64,000 bases of DNA from Meinhardsimonia xiamenensis (GCF_900102905.1 NZ_FNFV01000003.1:403678-467677), one strand, 5' to 3'; shown: positions 32,202 to 40,065, counted from the stretch's first letter. Notes: a model not told the origin generated them from the letters alone. A program made the numbers and translations.

Positions 32202-33091
32202 CCCTCACCCGACGCCGCTTTCTCGTCACGGCCTCGCTCGCGGGGCTCGCCGCTGCCTTCGGGTACGCCGCGCCTGCGCCGGAGGTCATCTGGCGCGGGC
32301 GGGTGTTCGGGGCCGAGGCCTCGATCCGCCTGCGCAGCGAAGCGCCCGAGCGCGCCCGGAGCGCCATTCGCGCCGCCCTTGGCGAGATCGCGCGCGTGGA
32401 GCGCGCGGCCAGCCTCTACCGCCGCGACTCCGAACTCGTGCGCCTCAACCGCACGGGCGTGATCGTCAATCCCTCCACGACCCTTTCGGGGCTCCTCGCC
32501 CTGTGCGATGCGCTGCATGCGGCCACGGAAGGCGCCTTCGACCCGAGCGTTCAGCCGCTCTTCACCGCCCTTGCGGGCGGTGGCGACGCGGCCCGCGCTC
32601 TCGGGCGCGTCGGCTGGCAGCGGGTGAGCCTCACCGGCCGTGAAGTGCGGCTTGGCCGGGGCATGGCGCTCACGCTCAACGGCATCGCCCAGGGCTGGGC
32701 CGCCGATCGCGTGGCCGAGGCGCTCGCCGCGCGCGGCTTTGACGAGGTGATGATCGATACCGGCGAGCTGCGCGCGCTAGGCGGTGGCGCGGGGCGCGGG
32801 GCGGGCTGGCCGGTGCAGCTTCAGGGCAGGACGCTGCAGCTTGCCGACCGCGCGCTGGCCACCTCCGAGCCGCTCGGCACGGTGCTCGATCGCGCAGGGC
32901 GCATCGGCCACATTCTCGATCCGCGCCAGGGCGCCGTTCTCCCCCGCTGGCGCAAGCTCGCCGTCTCCGCCCCCGATGCGGCCGTCGCCGATGGGCTTTC
33001 CACCGCGCTCTGTCTGCTCGACGAGGAGGCGCAGGCGCGCGCGCTCCGCCATTTTCCGGCCGCGCGGATCGAGGCGCGGCTGCCGGCCTGA
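32198..33091 (+). CDS. nirX: ApbE-like FMN transferase NirX
   Basis: Periplasmic FAD-dependent FMN transferase that attaches FMN covalently to Thr/Ser of target proteins, 297 aa. The N-terminal RRRFLVTASLAGLAAAFG is Tat-like. ApbE blocks follow: GAFDPSVQPL, LNGIAQGWAADRV, VMIDTGELRALGG and GHILDPRQG. Being coupled to nirI, whose FMN-binding domain has a matching acceptor site, NirI is the likely substrate, as in the Paracoccus nirIX pair. It ends 4 bp before the opposite-strand hemerythrin gene. Confidence 0.9.
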   Translation: MTLTRRRFLVTASLAGLAAAFGYAAPAPEVIWRGRVFGAEASIRLRSEAPERARSAIRAALGEIARVERAASLYRRDSELVRLNRTGVIVNPSTTLSGLLALCDALHAATEGAFDPSVQPLFTALAGGGDAARALGRVGWQRVSLTGREVRLGRGMALTLNGIAQGWAADRVAEALAARGFDEVMIDTGELRALGGGAGRGAGWPVQLQGRTLQLADRALATSEPLGTVLDRAGRIGHILDPRQGAVLPRWRKLAVSAPDAAVADGLSTALCLLDEEAQARALRHFPAARIEARLPA

Positions 33092-33094
33092 GCT

Positions 33095-33499
33095 TCAGTG
33101 CTCGTGCGGGCCGAGCGCCCCGTGCAGGCGCGCGTCATGGGTGGCGAAGTGGCCCTCAAACCATTCGGCCAGCGCCTCGACGGTCGCCTCGGCCGCGGCT
33201 TCGGGCGCCTCATGGGCCTCGTCCATCAGCTCGCGCAGCCGGTCGATGAGCCGCTCGTGATCGGCCTTGTGCTCGGGGTAGGCGGGGTAGCCGGCCCGCT
33301 GCATCTGCCGCTCCTCATGGGCGAAATGGCCCGAAACGGCGGCCAGAAGATCGCCGAAGGCCGCGTCGATCTCCTCGGCCGGTGCACCGGCCCTGATGCG
33401 GCGCGCCGCGGCGTTGACCAGTTCGATGAGTTCCCGGTGCTCGTGATCGACAGCCGGATCGCCCACCGAAAACGACTCGCGCCAGACAAGTTCAGCCAT
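33095..33499 (-). CDS. Bacteriohemerythrin
   Basis: 134-aa four-helix di-iron protein. All ligand motifs are present: DHEHRELIE (H..E), HFAHEERQM (HxxxE), HKADHERL and HFATHDARLH (HxxxD). Such proteins bind O2 or NO reversibly at the di-iron site. It is cytoplasmic, without signal or sensor domain. Last gene of the oxidase-like operon, overlapping the preceding gene by 8 bp. In a denitrification setting it may buffer or deliver NO or O2. Confidence 0.93.
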   Translation of the reverse strand: MAELVWRESFSVGDPAVDHEHRELIELVNAAARRIRAGAPAEEIDAAFGDLLAAVSGHFAHEERQMQRAGYPAYPEHKADHERLIDRLRELMDEAHEAPEAAAEATVEALAEWFEGHFATHDARLHGALGPHEH

Positions 33500-34013
33500 C
33501 CTCTCGCCTCCCTTCGTGAAAAACGAATCCCCCCGCCTCGGTATCGAAGTCAATGGCAAGGTTCTCGCCTGGCGTGAGCGTCACCTGACGGGCAAGCTCC
33601 CACCGCGCCCCATCACCCTCGGGGTTTTCGGCCAGCCACAGCGCGATCTGATGCGGACCCGCAGGCACGGCGAAGCGTGCATAGAGCCGCGAGGGCCCCG
33701 TCCCCCACAACCCCGAGGGCGGCACGGCGCGGTCGATAAGCGCCTGCCCGTCGAGCACGAGGCGCACATGCACCGGGGCGCGGCGGCGGTCACAGATCTC
33801 GCGCAGGCGCATGTTGGGCGGCAGGCGGGCCAGTTCCTCCTCGCTGGCGGGGCGGCACGCGCGCACACCGCCATGGCGCAGGCTCAGCCTGATCACCGCC
33901 GCCTCGTCCGGCACGCTCTGCCAGCTCGGCCATTGCGAGACCGCCGCCACCGCAAGAAACAGCGCCAGCGAAACGGCCCCGCCGGTCAGAAGATGCACAA
34001 CCCGCCCCGTCAT
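33492..34013 (-). CDS. Single-TM periplasmic protein, unknown
   Basis: 173-aa protein with one N-terminal membrane helix (about residues 10-28) and a globular outer domain. The domain holds two Cys (VRACRPAS and REICDRR) and beta-rich stretches such as RLYARFAVPAGPHQIALWLA, suggesting a small beta-sandwich. I do not recognise a family. The start overlaps the stop of the cytochrome b fusion gene by 4 bp, and the end overlaps the hemerythrin gene by 8 bp. Tight coupling to both argues for a role in the same complex. Confidence 0.75.
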   Translation of the reverse strand: MTGRVVHLLTGGAVSLALFLAVAAVSQWPSWQSVPDEAAVIRLSLRHGGVRACRPASEEELARLPPNMRLREICDRRRAPVHVRLVLDGQALIDRAVPPSGLWGTGPSRLYARFAVPAGPHQIALWLAENPEGDGARWELARQVTLTPGENLAIDFDTEAGGFVFHEGRREDG

Positions 34014-35617
34014 TCCGCCGCCCTCCTGATCGTCTGTCGCCCGAGCGCCAACGCCTCGGCGCGCTCCTCCTCGCTCAGCGGGCGCACGCGCTGCAGCGGG
34101 CCGAGACCGGCGAGCCGCGCACCGAAATCGCTGGTCTCGCGCGCGAGCCTTGCGGCCTCGGTAGGCCCTGCCCAGACGGTGAGAAGCCGCTCGCGCGGGA
34201 CACGCTCGCGCAGCATCGGGTCCCGCGCGCGGGCAACGCGCGCCTCGGTCCAGGCGCGGCCGAAGCGGTTGTGGCACTCGCGGGCGGCACAGCCGGCGAT
34301 GACCACCCCATCCGCCAGCCCGCGCGAAAGGATGAAGTCGAACATCGAGGGCGGCGCCATCGCCACGCAGGGCATGACCACGCGGCCCGGCGCCTCCTCA
34401 TGCCCCGCGCCATGCGCGCAGGAAAGCGTCAGCACCCGCGGCGCGCCGGCCTTGGCGGGCAGCGCCTCGGCTGCCGCGATCACCTGCGCGCGCAGCTCGG
34501 CAAGGCTGAGGTCGGGCAGGTCGATGCCCGTCACCAGCCCGCCCGAGCGCCGGAAGGGAGAGGACGAGGGGCAGGCGCCCATGCAGATGCCGCAGGCAAC
34601 GCAGCGGTCGGGCAGGACCTGCGCCTCGAAGGCGAAAGGCGCGCCGTCGCTGCGGGGCACCATGCGGATGGCGTTGTAGGGGCAGTCGGCCACGCAGCGC
34701 TCGCAGCCGTTGCAGTGGTCGAGAAACACTTCCGCGGGCTTCTCGCGGGGCGGGCGCGGCGGCGCCCAGGGCAGGGCGGCGACCGCCACCGTGCCCACGA
34801 CCGCGCCGATCCAGACAAGCGGCGCCGCGGCGCGCTCGAGGACGGGGTAGGCGGAGAGGAAGAACCAGTCGAGCCCCACCGCCTGCGGAACGGTCGAGAG
34901 ATCGGCCGGGCCGTTGAGCGGGGCGGGAGCGATCAGCGCGGCGACAACGAGCGCCCCGAGCGTGATGGCCGCGAGGCCGCGCGGCGGGCGGGTGCGGGCT
35001 GCGGAGATGCGCTGGATGTGGATCCACATCAAGAGAAGCAGGATCAGCGGGATGGCGATGTGGAGAAACACCATCAGCGTGAAGAAGCGGTCCGACAGAT
35101 GCGCGGGCGAGAGGAAATTGCGCGCGATCGGCTCGCCGAAGATGCCGAGGGTGTCGAGAAACTCCGCGGTGGTGATCGCCACATATTGCGCCAGCCGGTC
35201 CCAGACGAGCCAGAATCCGGTGATGCCGGACATGTAGACGAACCAGATGATCGGCACGCCGGTGAACCATGAAAACCACCGCGCCCCGCGAAACCGCCCG
35301 AGCGCCCATTCCCGCAGGAGGTGGGTGAACATCACCACCACCATCAGGTCCGAGGCGTAGCGGTGCAGGCTGCGCGCAAGCCCCGCATGCCACCACCCCG
35401 CGCGGCTCATCCACTCGATCGAGGCGTAGGTCTCCGTGAGCCCTGTGTCGAAGAAGGCGAAGAGATAGGCCCCGGTGACGGTGACGATCCAGAACAGGAA
35501 CCACCCCAGCGGCCCGAGCTGCGCCAGCGGGTTCCACTCCGGCCCGAAGGCGCGGTCGAGCCCCCTCTCGATCCGGTCGAAGCCGCGCGCGAGCGGCCCC
35601 GGTCTGCCCTTGCTCAT
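34010..35617 (-). CDS. Cytochrome b / 2x[4Fe-4S] / MvhD-like fusion protein
   Basis: 535-aa redox protein of unusual build. Residues 30-205: cytochrome b-type four-helix bundle with bis-His pairs H85/H99 and H186/H200 (14-residue spacing in both helices, as in cytochrome b). Residues 215-285: two more helices around a degenerate Qo-like LDWF (249-252) in place of PEWY. Residues 300-350: two [4Fe-4S] motifs CNGCERCVADCP and CVACGICMGACP. Residues 392-505: MvhD/hydrogenase iron-sulfur-subunit domain with C400, C417, C443 and C448. It would link a quinone- or heme-side membrane pool to cytoplasmic Fe-S chemistry. It sits between sco and a one-TM protein in an FNR-box operon. Function unproven. 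Confidence 0.85.
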   Translation of the reverse strand: MSKGRPGPLARGFDRIERGLDRAFGPEWNPLAQLGPLGWFLFWIVTVTGAYLFAFFDTGLTETYASIEWMSRAGWWHAGLARSLHRYASDLMVVVMFTHLLREWALGRFRGARWFSWFTGVPIIWFVYMSGITGFWLVWDRLAQYVAITTAEFLDTLGIFGEPIARNFLSPAHLSDRFFTLMVFLHIAIPLILLLLMWIHIQRISAARTRPPRGLAAITLGALVVAALIAPAPLNGPADLSTVPQAVGLDWFFLSAYPVLERAAAPLVWIGAVVGTVAVAALPWAPPRPPREKPAEVFLDHCNGCERCVADCPYNAIRMVPRSDGAPFAFEAQVLPDRCVACGICMGACPSSSPFRRSGGLVTGIDLPDLSLAELRAQVIAAAEALPAKAGAPRVLTLSCAHGAGHEEAPGRVVMPCVAMAPPSMFDFILSRGLADGVVIAGCAARECHNRFGRAWTEARVARARDPMLRERVPRERLLTVWAGPTEAARLARETSDFGARLAGLGPLQRVRPLSEEERAEALALGRQTIRRAAE

Positions 35618-35634
35618 GACACTGCCTCGCCCTT

Positions 35635-36441
35635 TCAGGTGCCGCCCGCCTGCATCGCCCGGCGCCGCTCTCGCCACAGCCGCAGGATCACCAGAGCGGT
35701 CAGCAGAAGCGACAGCGCACCGAAGAAGACACCGAAGAAGATCGCGTAGTCGAAGCGGTAGGCGCCGGTGGCCGGGTCATAGGTGGTGCACAGGAAGGCG
35801 ATGCGCTTCCACAGATCGGCAGGCTGCGGCGACAGCGCCGCGCCCCCGAGCACCAGCTCCTTGAGCGGCTCGACCAGCATCGGCGGCGGGAAGTCATCGC
35901 CATAGACCTGCCGGAACACCTCTCCGCCCGGCGCCAGCACCGTGGTCTGGGTCACATGGCGGAAGCCTCCGGCGATGTCCTCGTAGGAAAAGCCGAGTTC
36001 ACGCAGGAGCACCTGCGTTGTCGCCGGATCGGCCGACGCGACCCACCAGCGGGGCATGTTCTCGATCCGGTGGCTCACGGCAAAGCCGCGCAGCTTCTCG
36101 GGGCTGTCTCCGCGGGCATCGAAGCCGAAGGTGAGCACGTTGAAGCTGTCGGCGCCGAGGGCGCGCCGCGCATCGAGCACCACCTCGCGCAGATGGTCGC
36201 TGACCACCGGGCAGACGGTCCCGCAGGAGGTGTAGACGAGCGAGATCACGAGCGGGCGGTCGGTGAGCGCGCCAAGCCGCAGCGCCGCGCCGTTCATGTC
36301 GGTCAGGCGATGGTCGCCCACGCCATTGCCGATGGCGGCCTGGCTTTTCTCATAGGCCTTCCGTGCGGGGTCATCGGCCGTTGCCGCGCCTGCGCAGAGC
36401 GCGAGGAGCGCAGCGAGAAGCCCCGCCCTCAGAGTGCCCAT
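35635..36441 (-). CDS. SCO1/SenC copper chaperone with C-terminal anchor
   Basis: Periplasmic thioredoxin-fold protein that delivers copper to CuA sites, 268 aa. Signal peptide about 1-22, copper motif SLVYTSCGTVCP (CxxxC) near residue 70 and the conserved third ligand His in FRHVTQTTVLAP. Unusually it ends in a transmembrane helix (about 235-258) after the fold, so it is tail-anchored as well as exported. Overlaps the ctaB gene by 13 bp. Its presence fits the CuA-containing subunit II encoded upstream in the operon. Confidence 0.92.
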   Translation of the reverse strand: MGTLRAGLLAALLALCAGAATADDPARKAYEKSQAAIGNGVGDHRLTDMNGAALRLGALTDRPLVISLVYTSCGTVCPVVSDHLREVVLDARRALGADSFNVLTFGFDARGDSPEKLRGFAVSHRIENMPRWWVASADPATTQVLLRELGFSYEDIAGGFRHVTQTTVLAPGGEVFRQVYGDDFPPPMLVEPLKELVLGGAALSPQPADLWKRIAFLCTTYDPATGAYRFDYAIFFGVFFGALSLLLTALVILRLWRERRRAMQAGGT

Positions 36442-37355
36442 TGCAGCCCCCTGTCGGCAAAGAGCCCCAGCGCAAGGGCGGCGAACTGGATGAGCGAGGC
36501 GCGGAAGCAGGCCATCGCGTTCTGGCGGGCGGGATCGCGCATCAGCCGCCAAGCGGCCTTGAGAAAGATCGCGCCGCCGACGATCGCCCCGGCCGCGTAG
36601 AGCGCCCCGTAGCCGTAAAGGAGCGGGCCGAGCGAGAGCGCCACCAGAAACACGACATGGATGAAGATCACCGGCCCCCACACCGCATGCGGCTGGACCA
36701 CGGGCAGCATCGGGATGCCGGCGCGGCGGTAGTCGGCCCCCTTGGCCGCGGCCAGCGCCCAGAAATGCGGCGGCGTCCAGAGAAACAGCCACGCGGAAAG
36801 GATCAGCGGCACGGGCTCCACCACCAGCCCGAATTCGGGCGCGGCGGCGGCCGCACCGGCCAGAAGCGCGAAACTGCCCGAGGCGCCGCCGATGACCACG
36901 TTCCACACCGAGCGGCGCTTGAGCCAGACGGTGTAGATCACGGCATAGGTGAGCGCGCCGAGAAGCACGAAAAGGCTCGCGAGCCCGCCGCCGACCGCAA
37001 GGGCCAGAAACAGCGCGCCCGCGAGCAGCGCCAGGAAGGAAAGCGGCCATACCGCTCCCGGCTTCAGCCGCCCCGTGGCGAAAGGACGCCCGGCGGTGCG
37101 GGCCATCAGCCGGTCGGTGTCCCGTTCGTGGTAGTGGTTGTAGGCCCCCGCCGCACCGGACGCGCCGAGCACGGCGAGGGCAAAGAGCATGGCGTCGGCC
37201 CAGCCCATGCCCCCGGAGGCGGAGACGATCCCCATCAGGGCGGCGAGCGCCACGAAGGAGCCGATGGACAGTTTCATCAGCGAGGCGGTCATCGCGGCGG
37301 CCGCGCGCAGCTTGTCGCTGGCCATCATCGGGGTTGGTGTCGCCTGCAGGGTCAT
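36429..37355 (-). CDS. ctaB: Protoheme IX farnesyltransferase (heme O synthase)
   Basis: UbiA-family membrane prenyltransferase that converts heme B to heme O, 308 aa, with nine hydrophobic helices. Active-site motifs: NHYHERDTDRLMARTAGRP near residue 73 (the first Asp-rich motif reads N-x6-D-x-D, slightly diverged) and LWTPPHFWALA near 190. A dedicated copy inside this operon implies the oxidase-like enzyme carries heme O or a derivative of it such as heme A. No ctaA (heme A synthase) is in the window. Confidence 0.93.
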   Translation of the reverse strand: MTLQATPTPMMASDKLRAAAAMTASLMKLSIGSFVALAALMGIVSASGGMGWADAMLFALAVLGASGAAGAYNHYHERDTDRLMARTAGRPFATGRLKPGAVWPLSFLALLAGALFLALAVGGGLASLFVLLGALTYAVIYTVWLKRRSVWNVVIGGASGSFALLAGAAAAAPEFGLVVEPVPLILSAWLFLWTPPHFWALAAAKGADYRRAGIPMLPVVQPHAVWGPVIFIHVVFLVALSLGPLLYGYGALYAAGAIVGGAIFLKAAWRLMRDPARQNAMACFRASLIQFAALALGLFADRGLQWAL

Positions 37356-37377
37356 GGGCCGGACCTTTCCGTGAGTG

Positions 37378-39108
37378 TCAGTTGAACAGCCAGAGCTCGG
37401 AGAGGTACTTCCAGTTGACGAAGTAGTAGAGCACGAAGGCGGCGAAGAAGATGCCGACGAGGATGATCGTGCCCGGCAGCTTCAGCGTGCCCTCGCTGCC
37501 ATACTCCGAGACCTGACGGCTCGCGTCATGCAGGGGGAAGACCATCTTCGCGTCCGGCCCGTCGAGCTTCGGCCCGGCGAGGATCGAGGCCACCACGGTG
37601 ACGATGAAGACGAGCCCGCCGAGGGCGGCGAGGATGGCGAAGAGCCCGTTGAGCCCCATCATCAGATAGGCCGCGGCCGGGAACTCCACCGCCCGATGCG
37701 CGGCATCGGCCAGCGAGATGTCCCAGTGCCGGCGCGGCACGCCGAGCGTCCCCGCCCCCATCATGAACAGCGAGATGCCACCCGCGCCGATGCCGAAGAG
37801 GTAGGGTTGCCACTTCGCCAGCGTCGGCCAGATGATGTCGCGCCGGAAGATGAGCGGCACCACGAGCCAGGTCATCGCCATGAAGGCCAGCGTCGTGCCG
37901 GCAACCACGGTGCCGTGGAAGTGGCCCGGCACGTAGAGCGTGTTGTGCATCAGCACGTTGAGCTGCTCGGTGCCGAGGATCACGCCGGAGATGCCGCCGA
38001 TGAAGCCGAACATCACCAGGCTCAGGAACATCCCCGAGAACGCCGGGTTGCCCCAGGGCGCCTTGGTCAGCCACTCGAAGGCGCCGCGGGTGAAGCCGTT
38101 GCGCCGCTGCGCCGCCTCGATCGCGCCGGGCACGGTGAGGCCGTGGATCATCGAGCCCAGCACGGCAAGATACATCATGTAGCTGGTGTTGACGATCTTC
38201 CAGCTCGCGCTCATCCCCGGCTCGGCCAGCAGGTGGTGGGCCGAGGCGAGCTGCAAAAACAGGATGTACATCAGGAAGGCCATCCGGCTGACCTTCTCCG
38301 AGAGCGGCTTTGCACCCAGCACCATCGCCGCGATGGCGTACCAGATCGCCACATGGGCAGAGACGTTGATCTGCTGGGAGGAGTGGCCCATCCCCCACCA
38401 GACGACCTTGTACATCAGCGAGTCGATCTCGGTTATGAGCCCGAGCGACCAGAGCCAGGTCGGGATGAGGATGATCGCGCCCGAGGCCAGCGTGAACACG
38501 GCGATAATGGCCGCGGTGATGGCGCCGAAGGTGACGAGCGGCACCGAGCCGTCATAGGTGTTCTCGTTCTTGGCCACGACCAGCGTGGCGAAGAAGACCA
38601 TCACCGAGATCAGCGCGCCCACCGCAAAGACGATGAGCGAGAGATAGAACCAGTGCGAGGCCTGCATGGGCACGTAGCTCGTGAACATCACCGTGCTGTC
38701 GCCGCGCAGCACGGCGTAGTTGGCCATCAGCGCGCCCACGAGCATCAGGATGTAGCCCAGCCACGCGACCTTGGGTGCCGCCAGCCGCGAGCCCAGAAGG
38801 ATCGCCGAAGCGAAGAAGAGCACCGCCATCTCGAAGAAGATGATCCAGAACAGAAGCACGTTCGCCCCGTGCCCGGTGAGCACGAGGTAGAACCACTCGG
38901 GCGGCAGGATCTGCACGGCCGGCCAGCGCGTGAGCGCCACGCCAAGCCCCATCAGCCCGCCGAGCGCGAGGAAGATCACCGCCGTGACCGCGTGCACCTT
39001 GATCAGCGTCTCGGCGGCCTGATCCACCTTGAGCCCGGTGAAGCGGCACATGCGGTAGGGCGCGTTGACCACGCCGCTGCCGGCCGCCGTTGCGTCGATG
39101 CTTGCCAT
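37378..39108 (-). CDS. Heme-copper oxidase superfamily subunit I lacking the active-site Tyr (candidate NO reductase)
   Basis: 576-aa catalytic subunit with 12-14 helices, most like the B-type (ba3) branch. All six metal-ligand histidines are in place: H80 (low-spin heme), H242, H291 and H292 (active-site metal), H396 and H398 (hemes). The oxygen-reductase motif H-P-x-x-Y reads H-S-S-Q-Q (242-246), so the Tyr that is cross-linked to His in oxygen reductases is Gln246. Loss of this Tyr is a hallmark of the NO-reductase branches with a CuA subunit (eNOR and relatives). With nirS, nirI, nnrS and an FNR box nearby and no norCB, NO reduction is the best reading. A plain oxygen reductase is unlikely. 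Confidence 0.85.
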   Translation of the reverse strand: MASIDATAAGSGVVNAPYRMCRFTGLKVDQAAETLIKVHAVTAVIFLALGGLMGLGVALTRWPAVQILPPEWFYLVLTGHGANVLLFWIIFFEMAVLFFASAILLGSRLAAPKVAWLGYILMLVGALMANYAVLRGDSTVMFTSYVPMQASHWFYLSLIVFAVGALISVMVFFATLVVAKNENTYDGSVPLVTFGAITAAIIAVFTLASGAIILIPTWLWSLGLITEIDSLMYKVVWWGMGHSSQQINVSAHVAIWYAIAAMVLGAKPLSEKVSRMAFLMYILFLQLASAHHLLAEPGMSASWKIVNTSYMMYLAVLGSMIHGLTVPGAIEAAQRRNGFTRGAFEWLTKAPWGNPAFSGMFLSLVMFGFIGGISGVILGTEQLNVLMHNTLYVPGHFHGTVVAGTTLAFMAMTWLVVPLIFRRDIIWPTLAKWQPYLFGIGAGGISLFMMGAGTLGVPRRHWDISLADAAHRAVEFPAAAYLMMGLNGLFAILAALGGLVFIVTVVASILAGPKLDGPDAKMVFPLHDASRQVSEYGSEGTLKLPGTIILVGIFFAAFVLYYFVNWKYLSELWLFN

Positions 39109-39121
39109 GGGTTTGCCCCCT

Positions 39122-39676
39122 CTATTCGACGACGCGGATCAGCCCGGTCATCGTGTGATGGCCGATCCCGCAGTATTCGTTGCAGACGATCCCGAACTCG
39201 CCGGTCTCGGTGGGCGTGAGATTGATCACGTGCTCATAGCCCGGATGCACCGAGATGTTCATGTTCACGGGCTGGAGCGAGAAGCCGTGCTGCCAGTCCA
39301 CCGACGAGATGTGGATGCGGTATTTCACGCCCTTCTTCAGCTCCACCACCGGCCAGAACTCCCACAGCCGGGCGAGGATGTAGACGTCGCCCCCCTCGGG
39401 CGGCGCGACGACGGGCGTGCCCTCGACCTCGACCGGCTCGCCATCGGCGCCGATCTTCTGGTACTGCTCCGCCCAGGCGGCGACTTTCTCCTCATAGGCC
39501 GCGGGCTTGACCCGGTAGGTTTCGGTGGAAAGGTTCTGATCGCCGATGAAGTGCCAGGCGATCATGAAGAAGAACATGAACAACCCCCAGAGGAAGGCGA
39601 TGACGATCCAGCCCAGTTCGACGCCGTGGATCGGCTCCTTCCACCAGAGGCGATTTGCCGGAGGTGTGATGGCCAT
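39122..39676 (-). CDS. CuA-containing subunit II of the oxidase-like complex
   Basis: 184-aa electron-entry subunit with one N-terminal helix (about 20-42) and a periplasmic cupredoxin domain. CuA ligands are complete: H130 (DWQHGFSL), C165, C169, H173 and M176 in CNEYCGIGHHTM. It therefore accepts electrons one at a time from cytochrome c or a cupredoxin. At 184 aa with a single helix it is the short form typical of B-type enzymes. An acidic insertion (about residues 74-95) precedes the cupredoxin core. Encoded 13 bp before subunit I. Confidence 0.93.
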   Translation of the reverse strand: MAITPPANRLWWKEPIHGVELGWIVIAFLWGLFMFFFMIAWHFIGDQNLSTETYRVKPAAYEEKVAAWAEQYQKIGADGEPVEVEGTPVVAPPEGGDVYILARLWEFWPVVELKKGVKYRIHISSVDWQHGFSLQPVNMNISVHPGYEHVINLTPTETGEFGIVCNEYCGIGHHTMTGLIRVVE

Positions 39677-39700
39677 GATCGGACTCCTGTCGCTGACGGG

Positions 39701-39874
39701 CTACTGGCCGACGGGGACCGAGGCGACCTCCATGATCCCCCAGATCAGGTAGAGGACGGCCGGAACGGTCACGCCGAGGAAGAGAAGCAGGAACGGGTTG
39801 TCGAGCACCTGCTGCATCATGGGCACCTTTTCACGCGCCTCGCCCGCTGGCGCCTTTTGGGGGGTTTCTGCCAT
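39701..39874 (-). CDS. Small single-TM subunit (57 aa) of the oxidase-like complex
   Basis: 57-aa protein with a polar N-terminus (MAETPQKAPAGEAREKVP) and one transmembrane helix (about 30-50). ATG 39874 has an ideal ACAGGAGATCGACA ribosome site. First gene of the operon, 24 bp upstream of subunit II. Resembles in size the accessory subunit IIa of ba3-type oxidases, which also carries one helix; sequence is too short to prove homology. Confidence 0.75.
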   Translation of the reverse strand: MAETPQKAPAGEAREKVPMMQQVLDNPFLLLFLGVTVPAVLYLIWGIMEVASVPVGQ

Positions 39875-40028
39875 TGTCGATCTCCTGTCCCTTGTGCTAG
39901 CGACATTGCGGCGCCCGTTGCGCCGGCACCGCCGCTGCACAGCCGATTCGCGCTGCCCGCCGCCGCAGGGACGCGGCACGGACGGACAACGTCGTCCGAC
40001 ACGCTAGCTGAAAGCGACGAAGGGGTAC

Positions 40029-40042
40029 TTGACTTTGGTCAA
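40029..40042. promoter_or_regulatory. FNR/NNR (Dnr) box upstream of the oxidase-like operon
   Basis: Perfect dyad TTGAC-TTTG-GTCAA in the gap between the Crp/Fnr gene's stop and the first gene of the operon. Its two arms are identical to those of the nirS box; three of the four spacer bases also match. If used as a class II site it predicts transcription starting near 39994, giving a leader of about 120 nt before ATG 39874. It ties the operon to the nitrite-reduction regulon. Confidence 0.85.
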
Positions 40043-40065
40043 TGCCTACGGAGCCGCTGGGCGGA

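Noticed and set aside
37378..39874. Annotation as an ordinary aa3 or cbb3 cytochrome c oxidase
   Set aside because: No CcoO/CcoP-type subunits are present, a CuA subunit II is, and subunit I lacks the cross-linked Tyr.
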